NCBI RefSeq assembly: GCF_947500765.1 | Contig: NZ_CANMTH010000002.1 | Coordinates: 372,001 to 436,000, forward strand | Direction of reading: 5' to 3' | Source of the DNA: an uncultured Formosa sp. | GTDB lineage: Bacteria; Bacteroidota; Bacteroidia; Flavobacteriales; Flavobacteriaceae | DNA length: 64,000 nt | Shown here: piece by piece, positions 54,680-63,943 of the stretch | How positions within the stretch are numbered: the first letter of the stretch is position 1 | Layout of the letters: each line of letters begins with the position of its first letter | The notes under the pieces: model-generated | The model's input: only the letters and a program-made list of their open reading frames with translations | Databases searched by the model: none | What the model was told of the DNA's origin: nothing | Made by a program: the position numbers and the translations under genes

Positions 54680-57070
54680 ATGGCAGAAGAGTTTTTAAAT
54701 AATAACTTAGAGGAGAGTAACTCTAGTATAAATATAAAAGAAGAAATTTTAAACTATTTACATTATTGGAGATGGTTTGCGTTATGTTTAATAATTGGAG
54801 TTATATCTGCATTTATATACTTAAGGTATACTCCAGAAATATATAGTTCATCTGCTCAAATTAAGATTTTAGATGAATCTAAAGGATTAGAATTATCTCC
54901 TAAAGGTGGAGCAATGTTCTCTGACACTAAGAGTTTAGAAAATGAAATTCAAATTATTAAGTCTAAACGTTTATTAGCTAAAGTTGTTGATAGTTTAGAT
55001 TTACATATTAGATATTTTATTGAGGGACAATTTACAACTAAAGAACAATGGAAAGGGCCATTAAAAATAGTGTATTTAAAACCCAATGATCAAATCCTTG
55101 GTGCGACTTTTAATATTGAGATAAAAGAAAATGGTTTAACTATAAGTAAAGGTGAAGATCATTTAGATGAATTTTCTGTCAATGGTTATAATTTAAACTC
55201 TCCAAGAGATGGGTATCCTTTTTTAGTTCAAACTGAAAATTGGATTAAACAACATATTGGATTAACTTATATAGTGACTGTTCAACCTATATCATCAGCG
55301 GCTAGTAGTTTATCTAATTCAATTTTAATAAGTAAAGTTGGATTAACAGATATTTTACAAATATCCATTGCAGGAGAAAACAAAAAAAGATCTGAGGATG
55401 CTTTAAATAAGATTGTAGAACAATTTAATGAAGATGGAGTGATTGATCGTCAATTAGTATTTCAGAGGACTATTGATTTTGTTGATGATCGTTTTATTTA
55501 TCTAGCTGAAGAATTAGATTCTATTGAAGTAGGTAAAAAGGATTTTCAACAAGATAATAATTTAGTCACTTTCAGTTCTGATGTTGGGTATAGCATGGCA
55601 AAACGTACTTCCTCAGAAAATGCAGTATTTGAATTAGAAAATCAAATAGCTTTGGCTAAATTATTAGCAGAACCTTTATCTAGTAATGATTTAAGTTCTT
55701 TAATGCCTGAGAACTTAGATTTGCAAAGTGCTAATACAAGTGGTATTATAGATCAATATAATAAAATCGTTTTACAACGCGAAAATTTAATTGCTAGTGC
55801 TGGTATTAAAAATCCTAAAGTTGTGGCTTTGGATGCTCAGCTTTTGGATTTGAGAAGTAATTTAAAAACGTCTTTAGAATCTTATTTTATACAATTGAAT
55901 ACGTCGTTGAACCGTTTACAAAATGAAGAAAGTAACGCCAAAGGTTTAGTTAAGAGTATGCCTCAAAAAGAAAAAGTGCTACGTTCAATTGAAAGACAAC
56001 AGAATATTAAGGAAAACTTATATCTATTGCTACTTCAAAAAAGAGAAGAAGCTGCTATTAACCTAGCCATTACTTCTCCTTCTGTAAAAGTTGTAGAGTA
56101 TGCTTCAAGTTCTGGTAGACCGGTAAGTCCTGATGCTAAGGGTATCTATATGAAAAGTATTTTAGGAGCATTATTGTTACCCTTCGGTATTTTGTTTCTT
56201 ATGTTTAAATCTGATACTAAAATTCATGATAAATCGGATGTTTTGAAGCAATCAAAACGTATTCCAATAATTGGAGAAATACCTGAAGTCAAATCAGAAC
56301 ATAAATTATTTGAGAATCCGCATGATAGAACGATACTTGCAGAATCATTTAGAATTTTAAGCGCTAATTTAAAATATGCGTTAGCTCGTAAACCAAATGA
56401 TGAAGCTCATATTGTTTATGTGACTTCGACTATAAAAGGAGAAGGGAAAACTTTTGTTTCGGTTAATTTATCGTTAGCTTTTTCTAGTATTAATAAAAAG
56501 GTTTTGTTGATCGGTGCCGATTTAAGAAATCCAAAAATTGCAGTAACGGATGGGCCAAAAAAAGCAAAAGGTCTTTCAAATTATCTTTTTGATTCAGATG
56601 TTAATTGGAAAGATAATTTACAAAAAAGTAGTTATAATGTAAATTATTTAGATGTTTTAACTGCAGGTACAATTCCTCCGAACCCAACGGAATTGTTATC
56701 TAATGGTAGATTAGAAGGTTTAATAGATGAAGCAAAACTGTTGTATGATTATATAATAATTGATACAGCTCCAATTATTCACGTTTCAGATACTTTGTTA
56801 ATTTCTCAATATGCTGATGCTACTGTTTATGTGACTAGAGCTGGATTCACTGAAAAAAAATTATTAGGTTTTTCTAGTGAATTATACGATAATAAAAAAC
56901 TTAACAATATGGTTTACGTAATAAATAATATTAGTGAATCAAAAACATCAAGAGGTTATGGCTATAATTACGGTTATGGTTATGGTTATAATAAGGAAAA
57001 AGCTGTTCTTAAAAGGTTCTCATGGAACTGGTTTAAAGAGGGAATTAAACAGAAAATAAGAAAGTTATAG
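54680..57070 (+). CDS. Wzc-like polysaccharide co-polymerase and tyrosine kinase
   Basis: This 796-residue inner-membrane protein has two membrane helices, near residues 33-52 (WFALCLIIGVISAFIYL) and 490-512 (SILGALLLPFGILFLMF). They flank the periplasmic Wzz domain and a coiled coil. The cytoplasmic BY-kinase domain follows. Walker A is in TSTIKGEGKTFVSVNLSL, with GEGKT at about 587-591. Walker A' is LLIGADLRNPK, and Walker B is DYIIIDTAPI. Near the C-terminus a tyrosine cluster (about residues 759-772, GYGYNYGYGYGYN) is encoded in part by three tandem GGTTAT units. Autophosphorylation of such Tyr controls chain length. A basic 24-residue tail follows the cluster. Confidence 0.94.
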   Translation: MAEEFLNNNLEESNSSINIKEEILNYLHYWRWFALCLIIGVISAFIYLRYTPEIYSSSAQIKILDESKGLELSPKGGAMFSDTKSLENEIQIIKSKRLLAKVVDSLDLHIRYFIEGQFTTKEQWKGPLKIVYLKPNDQILGATFNIEIKENGLTISKGEDHLDEFSVNGYNLNSPRDGYPFLVQTENWIKQHIGLTYIVTVQPISSAASSLSNSILISKVGLTDILQISIAGENKKRSEDALNKIVEQFNEDGVIDRQLVFQRTIDFVDDRFIYLAEELDSIEVGKKDFQQDNNLVTFSSDVGYSMAKRTSSENAVFELENQIALAKLLAEPLSSNDLSSLMPENLDLQSANTSGIIDQYNKIVLQRENLIASAGIKNPKVVALDAQLLDLRSNLKTSLESYFIQLNTSLNRLQNEESNAKGLVKSMPQKEKVLRSIERQQNIKENLYLLLLQKREEAAINLAITSPSVKVVEYASSSGRPVSPDAKGIYMKSILGALLLPFGILFLMFKSDTKIHDKSDVLKQSKRIPIIGEIPEVKSEHKLFENPHDRTILAESFRILSANLKYALARKPNDEAHIVYVTSTIKGEGKTFVSVNLSLAFSSINKKVLLIGADLRNPKIAVTDGPKKAKGLSNYLFDSDVNWKDNLQKSSYNVNYLDVLTAGTIPPNPTELLSNGRLEGLIDEAKLLYDYIIIDTAPIIHVSDTLLISQYADATVYVTRAGFTEKKLLGFSSELYDNKKLNNMVYVINNISESKTSRGYGYNYGYGYGYNKEKAVLKRFSWNWFKEGIKQKIRKL

Positions 57071-57102
57071 TTTTTATATTTATAAAGATATATATGTTTA
57101 TT

Positions 57103-57139
57103 AAACATCCTAAGCTAACAAACGTTTAGGGTGTTTTTT
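57103..57139 (+). terminator. Terminator of the wzc transcript
   Basis: Arms AAACATCCTAA (57103-57113) and TTAGGGTGTTT (57126-57136) pair with one G-T wobble, and a T-run to 57139 follows. It closes the polysaccharide locus. Confidence 0.82.
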
Positions 57140-57324
57140 AGTAATTATCGAGAAGAAAGATGAATTATATTCAGATTTATTTTGAATAGTCTTAAAATTA
57201 GCTAAAAGCCTTTTTATTTACCTAAGTATGTCTGTTAGGTTGTTATTATATTAAAATTTATAGATTATGTTATCTCACAAAATATAGTGATGATAATCGT
57301 TTTTTTATGAAACTATTTTAAATA

Positions 57325-57360
57325 CAAAAGAGATAGCTTATTAATAAGCTATCTCTTTTG
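57325..57360. terminator. Perfect 36-nt palindrome acting as bidirectional terminator
   Basis: CAAAAGAGATAGCTTA and its exact reverse complement are joined through TTAA. The hairpin lies 27 nt beyond the stop of the minus-strand beta-barrel gene. T-rich ends are short, so termination from the plus side is less sure than from the minus side. Confidence 0.75.
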
Positions 57361-57387
57361 TTGTATATATAAATTGTATTCTTGTAA

Positions 57388-57975
57388 CTAGAATCTAAGT
57401 AGAAATTCTAAACTATGTATAAAATTATTATTTGCATATACTTTATCATTATCAAAAGCAAATTTAGCCATACTCTGTAGTCTTACACCATATTGTGGAG
57501 TAAACCAAAATCTTAATCCTAAAGCAAAGTTTCCAGAGATATTAGATTCACTTGACACATTAAAATAACCTAAACCTAAACCAGCATAGGCGTCTATTTG
57601 GTCATTTCTAGCAATTAGTTCATCAAAATAAAATTTACCATTAACATCGAAAGAAAAATATGTACCACTTTCTTCCAACCAGCCATGTTCTAAACCTGTA
57701 TCTATAGCTTGAGAAGCGTCTACATAAAATCTATCAATTTTATTTAAAGATAGCATAGGACTTAGAGACCAATATTCATCAAATTTGTATTCAATACCCA
57801 CTGTAAAAGGAGTACTAAAGCTCCAGTCTTCAGATCCTTTTAGAGGATCTTTATAGGCACTATTATCTACTATATTTATCCCTACACTTGCAACCCATTC
57901 ATCATAACCTCTAAATTGGCTATAGGCGAATGATGTACACATTAGAAAAAAAAGTATGGCTGTAATCTTTTTCAT
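57388..57975 (-). CDS. Outer-membrane beta-barrel protein
   Basis: This 195-residue outer-membrane protein has a signal peptide at about 1-19 (KKITAILFFLMCTSFAYSQ). The mature part alternates polar and hydrophobic strands with frequent Gly and aromatic residues (VGIEYKFDEYWSLSPML, AYAGLGLGYFNVS, ALGLRFWFTPQYGVRLQ). It ends in ...SLEFLLRF, with terminal Phe as needed for BAM-dependent insertion. It looks like a small OmpA-like or porin-type eight-strand barrel. No ligand is predictable. It converges on the polysaccharide locus and is flanked by a palindromic terminator and a 163-nt gap. Confidence 0.85.
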   Translation of the reverse strand: MKKITAILFFLMCTSFAYSQFRGYDEWVASVGINIVDNSAYKDPLKGSEDWSFSTPFTVGIEYKFDEYWSLSPMLSLNKIDRFYVDASQAIDTGLEHGWLEESGTYFSFDVNGKFYFDELIARNDQIDAYAGLGLGYFNVSSESNISGNFALGLRFWFTPQYGVRLQSMAKFAFDNDKVYANNNFIHSLEFLLRF

Positions 57976-58138
57976 ATTAATTTTTTTGTTAAAAATAATG
58001 TTTAAATATTTATTAATGAAGTTTATTTTCTTTATTTAGATAATAAACCTTTTTTTTAGTTTAATGGTAATCAATCAATTCGAGTACTAGTATAATGAAA
58101 ATTAATTACTTGTAAAAATATTAAATATTTAATATTGA

Positions 58139-58801
58139 TTAAGAATTCACAAGGTCCTTTAGTTCGGAAATTGTTTTCATTTGTTCAGAACTTTTAAATA
58201 CATAGCTTCCTGCTACTAAAATATCGGCACCAGAATCAGTCAATAGTTTTGCATTTTTGTTTGTAACACCTCCATCTATTTCAATTTTAGTATGTGCTCC
58301 TTTGCGTGTAATAAGTTCTTTTAATTGTTTTATTTTATTATATGTGTTTTCAATAAAACTCTGTCCACCAAAACCGGGGTTAACACTCATTATCAATACC
58401 ACATCAATATCGTTAATAGTGTCTTCTAATACATTAATATTTGTATGTGGATTAAGAGCTACTCCAGCTTTCATTCCTTCAGATTTGATTGCCTGAAGTG
58501 TTCTGTGTAGATGTGTGCATGCTTCGTAATGTACCGTTAGTACATCACTTCCTAAATCTGCAAAAGTTTTAATATAGCGATCAGGGTCAATTATCATTAA
58601 ATGCACATCGATTATCTTCTTTGCATGTTTAGTAATTGCTTCTAAAACAGGCATACCATAAGATATGTTGGGTACAAAAACACCGTCCATTATATCAATA
58701 TGAAACCAGTCAGCCTCACTATTATTAACCATTTCAATATCTCTTTGAAGGTTACCAAAATCTGCTGCTAAAATAGATGGGGCAATTAATTTTGAACTCA
58801 T
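58139..58801 (-). CDS. rpe: Ribulose-phosphate 3-epimerase
   Basis: This 220-residue TIM-barrel enzyme of the pentose phosphate pathway interconverts ribulose 5-phosphate and xylulose 5-phosphate. The N-terminus KLIAPSILAADFGNL, HIDIMDGVFVPNISYG with catalytic Asp and metal His, DVHLMI, VNPGFGGQ and EIDGGVTNKNA with the second Asp are all present. The start is placed at 58801 (MSSKLIAPS). The longer frame would add 24 residues extending back into the rpoD terminator. Length and motifs are standard. Confidence 0.96.
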   Translation of the reverse strand: MSSKLIAPSILAADFGNLQRDIEMVNNSEADWFHIDIMDGVFVPNISYGMPVLEAITKHAKKIIDVHLMIIDPDRYIKTFADLGSDVLTVHYEACTHLHRTLQAIKSEGMKAGVALNPHTNINVLEDTINDIDVVLIMSVNPGFGGQSFIENTYNKIKQLKELITRKGAHTKIEIDGGVTNKNAKLLTDSGADILVAGSYVFKSSEQMKTISELKDLVNS

Positions 58802-58830
58802 TGTTATAATTTTTGCGCTAAAGTAATACA

Positions 58831-58864
58831 AAAAAATGAACCCTTGGTAATCAGCCAAGGGTTC
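58831..58864 (-). terminator. Terminator of rpoD
   Basis: On the minus strand GAACCCTTGG pairs with CCAAGGGTTC (58838-58847 with 58855-58864) around a 7-nt loop. A T-rich stretch (complement of 58831-58837) follows. It lies between the rpoD stop and the rpe start. Confidence 0.85.
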
Positions 58865-58934
58865 TTTCATCAATCAAAAAACGAACAGTTATTTTTCTCT
58901 TTAAAGAGTTAAACTGTTTGTTACTGTTTAAGGC

Positions 58935-59798
58935 TTAGCCTAAATATGTTTTTAATATTTTGCTTCGCGATGTATGTTTTAATCTACGTATTGCTTTTTC
59001 TTTTATTTGTCTAACACGTTCTCGAGTAAGATCAAATGTTTCTCCTATTTCTTCAAGTGTCATAGGATGTTGATTCCCTAATCCGAAATATAAACGAATT
59101 ACATCAGCTTCTCTAGGTGTTAATGTTTCTAAAGCGCGTTCGATCTCTGTACGTAAAGATTCATGTAATAATTCACGATCTGGATTCGGAGATTCACCAC
59201 TATTTAATACATCGTATAAGTTTGAATCTTCTCCTTCAACTAAAGGTGCGTCCATACTAACGTGACGACCAGAATTTTTCATAGACTCTTTAACATCGTT
59301 AATTGTCATGTCTAATTCTTTAGCAATCTCTTCCGCACTTGGTGGGCGTTCATGAGCTTGTTCTAAGAATGCAAACGTTTTATTAATTTTGTTAATAGAA
59401 CCAATTTTGTTTAAAGGTAAACGTACAATCCTAGATTGTTCAGCTAATGCTTGTAAGATAGATTGACGGATCCACCATACAGCATATGATATAAATTTAA
59501 ACCCACGCGTTTCATCAAAACGTTGTGCAGCTTTAATCAACCCTAAATTACCTTCATTAATTAAATCTGGTAATGTTAGACCCTGATTTTGATATTGCTT
59601 TGCTACCGAAACCACAAAACGTAAATTAGCTTTTGTTAATTTTTCTAAAGCGATTTGATCACCAGCTTTAATGCGTTGTGCTAATTCTACTTCTTCGTCT
59701 GCGGTAATTAAGTCAACTTTTCCAATTTCTTGAAGATATTTATCTAGCGAAGCTGTTTCTCTGTTAGTAACCTGCTTCGTAATTTTAAGTTGTCTCAT
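58935..59798 (-). CDS. rpoD: RNA polymerase primary sigma factor (sigma-70 family, RpoD/SigA)
   Basis: This 287-residue housekeeping sigma factor of the Bacteroidetes type lacks region 1.1 and the long non-conserved insert. Region 1.2 is in [15 protein letters not shown]. Region 2 includes [20 protein letters not shown] and the -10-reading [15 protein letters not shown]. Region 3 is [19 protein letters not shown] around residues 150-190. Region 4 has [15 protein letters not shown] and the [26 protein letters not shown]. It should read the TTG/TAnnTTTG promoters noted in this window. The gene is preceded by a 261-nt gap after pnp and has its own terminator. Confidence 0.97.
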   Translation of the reverse strand: MRQLKITKQVTNRETASLDKYLQEIGKVDLITADEEVELAQRIKAGDQIALEKLTKANLRFVVSVAKQYQNQGLTLPDLINEGNLGLIKAAQRFDETRGFKFISYAVWWIRQSILQALAEQSRIVRLPLNKIGSINKINKTFAFLEQAHERPPSAEEIAKELDMTINDVKESMKNSGRHVSMDAPLVEGEDSNLYDVLNSGESPNPDRELLHESLRTEIERALETLTPREADVIRLYFGLGNQHPMTLEEIGETFDLTRERVRQIKEKAIRRLKHTSRSKILKTYLG

Positions 59799-60000
59799 GT
59801 AAACTTCTTCTGTAAATAATTAAGTGAATACTCCTTTGTATGTAGTTATACGTAAACGTTGTTATAAATGTTACAATAAAATTGAGTTTTTTATAAAAAA
59901 TAAACGATATAATTAATTTATGTTTTTTATACGATTTATAAAATTGTTAATCAGGCTAGTAATATTTTTTTATCTATTATAAGTGTCTAGACTTAGAAAG

Positions 60001-60038
60001 ATAAAAGCCAATCTTGAATGAACAAGATTGGCTTTTAT
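60001..60038 (-). terminator. Terminator of pnp
   Basis: Arms ATAAAAGCCAATCTTG (60001-60016) and CAAGATTGGCTTTTAT (60023-60038) are perfectly complementary with a 6-nt loop, 21 nt past the pnp stop. The T-rich 3' arm supports rho-independent termination on minus. Confidence 0.88.
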
Positions 60039-60059
60039 TATTACTATAAGATTATATAA

Positions 60060-62291
60060 TTAATCTCTTTTTTCTCTAGGTTTTCTATCGTCACGTCTGT
60101 TGTCACGATTTCTGTTGTCTCTAGGTTTTCTATCATCACGTTCGCGTGGTGGTCTTGCTACATAACCTTCTGGTTTTGGCAAAATCGCTTTGCGAGATAC
60201 TTTTTCTTTACGTGTTTTTGGATCTGTTCCGAAATATTTCACATCAAATACGTCTCCCATATTTACAACATCAGAAACATTTTCTGTGCGTTCCCAAGCT
60301 AATTCGCTTACGTGTAATAATACTTCATTTCCTGGTGCATCCATATATTCAACTACAGCTCCAAAATCCAACATTTTAATAACTTTTACTTCGTAAACGC
60401 TACCAACTTGTGGCTTGAATAATAATGAATCTATTTTGGTTTGAACAGCATCAATCCCTTCGTTACCAACACCTAATATTTCAACAATACCTTCTTCTGT
60501 GATAGGGTCTTCGTTAATAACAATTGTTGTATTTGTTGTTTTTTGAAGTTCTTGTATTACTTTTCCTCCAGGTCCAATTAATGCTCCAATAAATTCATTA
60601 GGGATTCTTCTAGTAATCATTTTTGGAGAGTGAGGCTTCACATCTTCATTAGGTCCAGATATAGTATCTGTTAATAATCCTAAAATATGTAAACGACCAT
60701 CTCGAGCTTGTTTTAAAGCATTTACAAGAATTTCGTAAGATAATCCTTTTACTTTAATATCCATTTGGCAAGCCGTAATACCATCTGCAGTACCTGTTAC
60801 TTTAAAGTCCATATCTCCTAAGTGATCTTCATCACCTAAAATATCAGATAATACAGCATATTTTCCAGATTCAACATCTGTAATTAAGCCCATTGCAATA
60901 CCTGAAACTGGTTTTTTTAATTGTACACCGGCATCCATTAATGCCATTGTTCCAGCACAAACAGTTGCCATAGAAGACGACCCGTTAGATTCTAGAATTT
61001 CTGATACTACACGTACAGTATAAGGACAGTCTGTAGGAATCATGTTTTTTAAAGCACGTTGTGCTAAGTTTCCGTGTCCAACTTCACGACGAGACGTTCC
61101 TCTTAAAGGACGCGCTTCACCAGTAGAAAAAGGAGGGAAGTTGTAATGTAAATAGAAACGTTCTTCACCTTCAAAAGATGGCATATCTATTTGATTAGCT
61201 TCTCTAGATGTTCCTAAAGTTACTGTAGCTAATGCTTGAGTTTCTCCACGAGTAAATATTGAAGAACCGTGTGTAGATGGTAAGTAATCTACCTCACACC
61301 AAATTGGTCTAATCTCGTCAGTCTTACGGCCATCTAAACGCAAACCTTCATTTAGAGTTAAATCTCTAATTGCAGTTTTTTCAGCTTTATAAAAATATTT
61401 AGACACTAAGTCTCCAAATTCTTCTAATTCTTCTTCTGTAAAAGAAGCTTTAACTTCTGCTTTAATCTCATCAAAGGCAGCACTTCTTTCGTGTTTTGCA
61501 GATGCTTTTTTAGCAACGGCATACACTTTATCGTAAGTTAATTCTTTAACTCTTTTTTCTACAGCTTCATCTTCTCTTTCTGCATCGTACTCACGTGTTT
61601 CTTTTTTACCGAAAGCTTCTGCTAATCTTACTTGAGCAGCACATTGTACTTTAATTGCTTCGTGAGCAAATTTAATTGCTTCAGCCATTTCTTCTTCAGA
61701 AATTTCTAACATTTCACCTTCAACCATCATAACAGAATCAGCAGATGCTCCAATCATCATATCGATGTCAGATTCTTCTAATTGTGCTCTTGTTGGGTTG
61801 ATAATAAATTCGCCATTAATACGACCTACTCTAGCTTCAGAGATTGGTGTTTCAAAAGGCACGTCAGATAACTGAATAGCTGCAGAAGCGGCTAAACCAG
61901 CCATAGCATCTGGCATAACTTCAGGGTCATGAGACATTAACTGAATCATAACTTGAGTTTCTGCGTGATAATCTTTTGGAAATAATGGACGTAAAACACG
62001 GTCTACAAGACGCATGGTTAATACTTCTCCGTCACTTGGTCTAGCTTCTCTTTTGAAGAAACCTCCAGGGTAACGACCTGCTGCAGCAAATTTTTCTCTG
62101 TAATCTACCGTTAATGGTAAAAAGTCTACATCACTTTGTTTGTAATTTGAAACTAATGTACATAATAACATACATTTTCCAGATTTTACAACTACCGATC
62201 CATGAGCTTGTTTCGCTAATTTTCCGGTTTCAATGGAGATTTCTCTTCCATCACCAAGGTCAATGACCTCTTTAAAAACTTTTGGAATCAT
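60060..62291 (-). CDS. pnp: Polyribonucleotide nucleotidyltransferase (PNPase)
   Basis: This 743-residue trimeric 3'-5' exoribonuclease degrades RNA phosphorolytically. Two RNase PH domains are visible. The first is near residues 10-140, with [16 protein letters not shown] and [12 protein letters not shown]. The second is near 310-540, with [30 protein letters not shown] and [20 protein letters not shown] domain with [17 protein letters not shown] and an S1 domain with [21 protein letters not shown] follow. The last 30 residues form a repetitive charged tail made of DDRKPR-like units, likely disordered and RNA-binding. The gene follows rpsO, the arrangement found in many bacteria. Confidence 0.97.
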   Translation of the reverse strand: MIPKVFKEVIDLGDGREISIETGKLAKQAHGSVVVKSGKCMLLCTLVSNYKQSDVDFLPLTVDYREKFAAAGRYPGGFFKREARPSDGEVLTMRLVDRVLRPLFPKDYHAETQVMIQLMSHDPEVMPDAMAGLAASAAIQLSDVPFETPISEARVGRINGEFIINPTRAQLEESDIDMMIGASADSVMMVEGEMLEISEEEMAEAIKFAHEAIKVQCAAQVRLAEAFGKKETREYDAEREDEAVEKRVKELTYDKVYAVAKKASAKHERSAAFDEIKAEVKASFTEEELEEFGDLVSKYFYKAEKTAIRDLTLNEGLRLDGRKTDEIRPIWCEVDYLPSTHGSSIFTRGETQALATVTLGTSREANQIDMPSFEGEERFYLHYNFPPFSTGEARPLRGTSRREVGHGNLAQRALKNMIPTDCPYTVRVVSEILESNGSSSMATVCAGTMALMDAGVQLKKPVSGIAMGLITDVESGKYAVLSDILGDEDHLGDMDFKVTGTADGITACQMDIKVKGLSYEILVNALKQARDGRLHILGLLTDTISGPNEDVKPHSPKMITRRIPNEFIGALIGPGGKVIQELQKTTNTTIVINEDPITEEGIVEILGVGNEGIDAVQTKIDSLLFKPQVGSVYEVKVIKMLDFGAVVEYMDAPGNEVLLHVSELAWERTENVSDVVNMGDVFDVKYFGTDPKTRKEKVSRKAILPKPEGYVARPPRERDDRKPRDNRNRDNRRDDRKPREKRD

Positions 62292-62410
62292 AAATTTTTT
62301 TATTCTAATTAAACAATGGTCGTTGTGTTGTAGTTGTTGTGTGTGTGGTGACCAATGAAAAACTATGTAACAGCTTTTTATCTTATCTCTTAATGAGACG
62401 TATTTAATTT

Positions 62411-62432
62411 AAAAAAGAGGCATAAAGCCTCT
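62411..62432 (-). terminator. Terminator of rpsO
   Basis: On minus, AGAGGC (complement of 62427-62432) pairs with GCCTCT (complement of 62416-62421) around TTTAT, with a T-run behind. It begins 6 nt past the rpsO stop, so pnp may be partly insulated or read-through controlled. Confidence 0.78.
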
Positions 62433-62438
62433 CTTTTA

Positions 62439-62708
62439 TTATTTTCTTAATCCTAATTCTTTAACAATTGCACGATATCTTAAGACATCTTTCTTTGTTA
62501 AATAATCTAGTAAGCTTCTTCTTTTACCTACTAACATTACTAAAGAACGTTCTGTATTATAATCTTTACGATTATTTTTTAAGTGTTCTGTTAAGTGATT
62601 AATTCTTTGTGTAAACAAAGCAATTTGTCCTTCTGCAGAACCGGTATCGTTTTTTCCTTTACCGTGTTTAGCAAACATTTCTTGCTTTTCTTCTTTTGAT
62701 AAATACAT
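62439..62708 (-). CDS. rpsO: 30S ribosomal protein S15
   Basis: This 89-residue ribosomal protein binds 16S rRNA early in 30S assembly. The complete family sequence is seen, with MYLSKEEKQEMFAKHG, NDTGSAEGQIALFTQRI, SLVMLVGKRRSLLDYL and a Lys-Arg end. The start at 62708 is preferred to the longer frame from 62741, whose 11 added residues fall in the leader hairpin. A -7 box TATATTTG (complement of 62763-62770) sits before a 5'-terminal hairpin at 62741-62757. Confidence 0.97.
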   Translation of the reverse strand: MYLSKEEKQEMFAKHGKGKNDTGSAEGQIALFTQRINHLTEHLKNNRKDYNTERSLVMLVGKRRSLLDYLTKKDVLRYRAIVKELGLRK

Positions 62709-62740
62709 TCTAATATTATTGTAAATGATTGTTATGTACA

Positions 62741-62770
62741 CGAAAGCCTATCTTTCGAGCTGCAAATATA
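62741..62770 (-). promoter_or_regulatory. rpsO promoter -7 box and 5'-terminal leader hairpin
   Basis: On the minus strand TATATTTG (complement of 62763-62770) matches the flavobacterial -7 box. About six bases later the predicted transcript opens with CGAAAG-N5-CTTTCG (62757-62741), a 6-bp hairpin. A -33 TTG at the right distance is not clear. The hairpin could be an S15-binding autoregulatory element or a 5' stabiliser. This is inference. Confidence 0.5.
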
Positions 62771-62852
62771 GCAATATTATATCATTTAAAAATGTATTAG
62801 TAGTCTTTTATATAGGTGGTTAAAAAAGAGAAATATTATTTCTTTTTAATTC

Positions 62853-63710
62853 TTAAGCTCTTAAAGGCTGATTTGTTATTAAATCGATATATAAGTTTAC
62901 TTTATTTTTTAGATCTTTACGGTGTGTAATGAAATCTAAAAAGCCGTGTTCTAATAAGAATTCTGCGGTTTGAAAGCCTTCAGGAAGTTCTTTTCCTGTT
63001 GTATCTCTTACAATTCTTGGACCAGCAAATCCAATTAATGCTCCAGGTTCGCTTATATTAATATCTCCTAACATCGCAAAAGACGCCGTAGTTCCTCCTG
63101 TTGTTGGATCTGTGCATAACGAAATATAAGGAATACTGGCATCTGCTAATTGTGCTAATTTTACAGAGGTTTTAGCCATTTGCATTAAAGATAATGCAGC
63201 TTCCATCATTCTAGCTCCTCCAGATTTAGAAATAACCATTAAAGGAATTTTATTTTTTAAAGAGTAATTTGCTGCGCGAGCAATTTTTTCACCAACAACA
63301 CTTCCCATAGAGCCTCCAATAAAACTGAAGTCCATACAAGCAATAACTAAATCTTTTCCTTTAGATTTTCCAACGGCAGTTCTTACAGCATCTTTAAGAT
63401 GTGTTTTTTCTTGTGCTGCTTTTAAACGGTCTGGATATTTTTTTGTGTCGACAAATTTTAATGGATCTTTAGACGTAAGATCCGCGTCTAATTCTTTAAA
63501 TGTATTATCGTCGAAAAGTATTTCGAAGTATTCTTTACTTCCTATTCTAACATGATATCCATCTTCTGGACTAACATAGAAGTTTTGTTCTAATTCTTCT
63601 GTATCTACTATTTTACCGGTTGGAGATTTATACCATAGTCCTTTCGGAGTATCTTTCTTTTCATCGGTAGTCGTTGTAATTCCTTTTGTTTTTCTCTTAA
63701 ACCAAGACAT
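62853..63710 (-). CDS. accD: Acetyl-CoA carboxylase carboxyltransferase subunit beta
   Basis: This 285-residue subunit of acetyl-CoA carboxylase works with AccA to move CO2 from biotin to acetyl-CoA for fatty-acid synthesis. The crotonase-fold core is complete, with [41 protein letters not shown] and [31 protein letters not shown]. The N-terminal zinc ribbon normally has two CPxC pairs. Here these places read KSPTG (residues 28-32) and VSPED (46-50), so all four Cys are missing while the surrounding wording is kept. It lies downstream of a probable fbaA end. The start ATG at 63710 gives MSWFKRK, as in relatives. Confidence 0.95.
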   Translation of the reverse strand: MSWFKRKTKGITTTTDEKKDTPKGLWYKSPTGKIVDTEELEQNFYVSPEDGYHVRIGSKEYFEILFDDNTFKELDADLTSKDPLKFVDTKKYPDRLKAAQEKTHLKDAVRTAVGKSKGKDLVIACMDFSFIGGSMGSVVGEKIARAANYSLKNKIPLMVISKSGGARMMEAALSLMQMAKTSVKLAQLADASIPYISLCTDPTTGGTTASFAMLGDINISEPGALIGFAGPRIVRDTTGKELPEGFQTAEFLLEHGFLDFITHRKDLKNKVNLYIDLITNQPLRA

Positions 63711-63779
63711 ATTGATTCTTATTTTTTATATTCTGAAGCGTTAAAAATATTTCAGAATAGTTTTTTAGCGTTAAACAAA

Positions 63780-63810
63780 CAGACATAAAAAATATACTTT
63801 CTTATGTCTG
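63780..63810 (-). terminator. Hairpin between the probable fbaA and accD
   Basis: CAGACATAA (63780-63788 complement strand pairing) and TTATGTCTG (63802-63810) form a 9-bp stem with a 13-nt AT-rich loop. On minus it is followed by TTTGTTT. It may end fbaA transcription or lie in the accD leader. The T-run is imperfect. Confidence 0.5.
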
Positions 63811-63943
63811 CCTGAATTAATTTAATGTAAATATAGTAGAAATGTAAACACAATGTTGTTAAATACATTTCGTTTTTATTAAACTATAATTATTGCCAAA
63901 ATTAAAATTTTGTTTTTAATATCAGCATAACGCTACGATTTTT

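Larger units (their letters stand above)
57071..57387. other. Intergenic region at the end of the polysaccharide locus
   Basis: No gene is seen in this 317-nt convergent region. It holds the wzc terminator at 57103-57139 and a perfect 36-nt palindrome at 57325-57360. The AT-rich stretch between them has no recognised motif. Confidence 0.6.

Noticed and set aside
60146..60396. Plus-strand frames opposite pnp
   Set aside because: They lie antisense to conserved S1-domain codons and show no protein-like pattern or start context.
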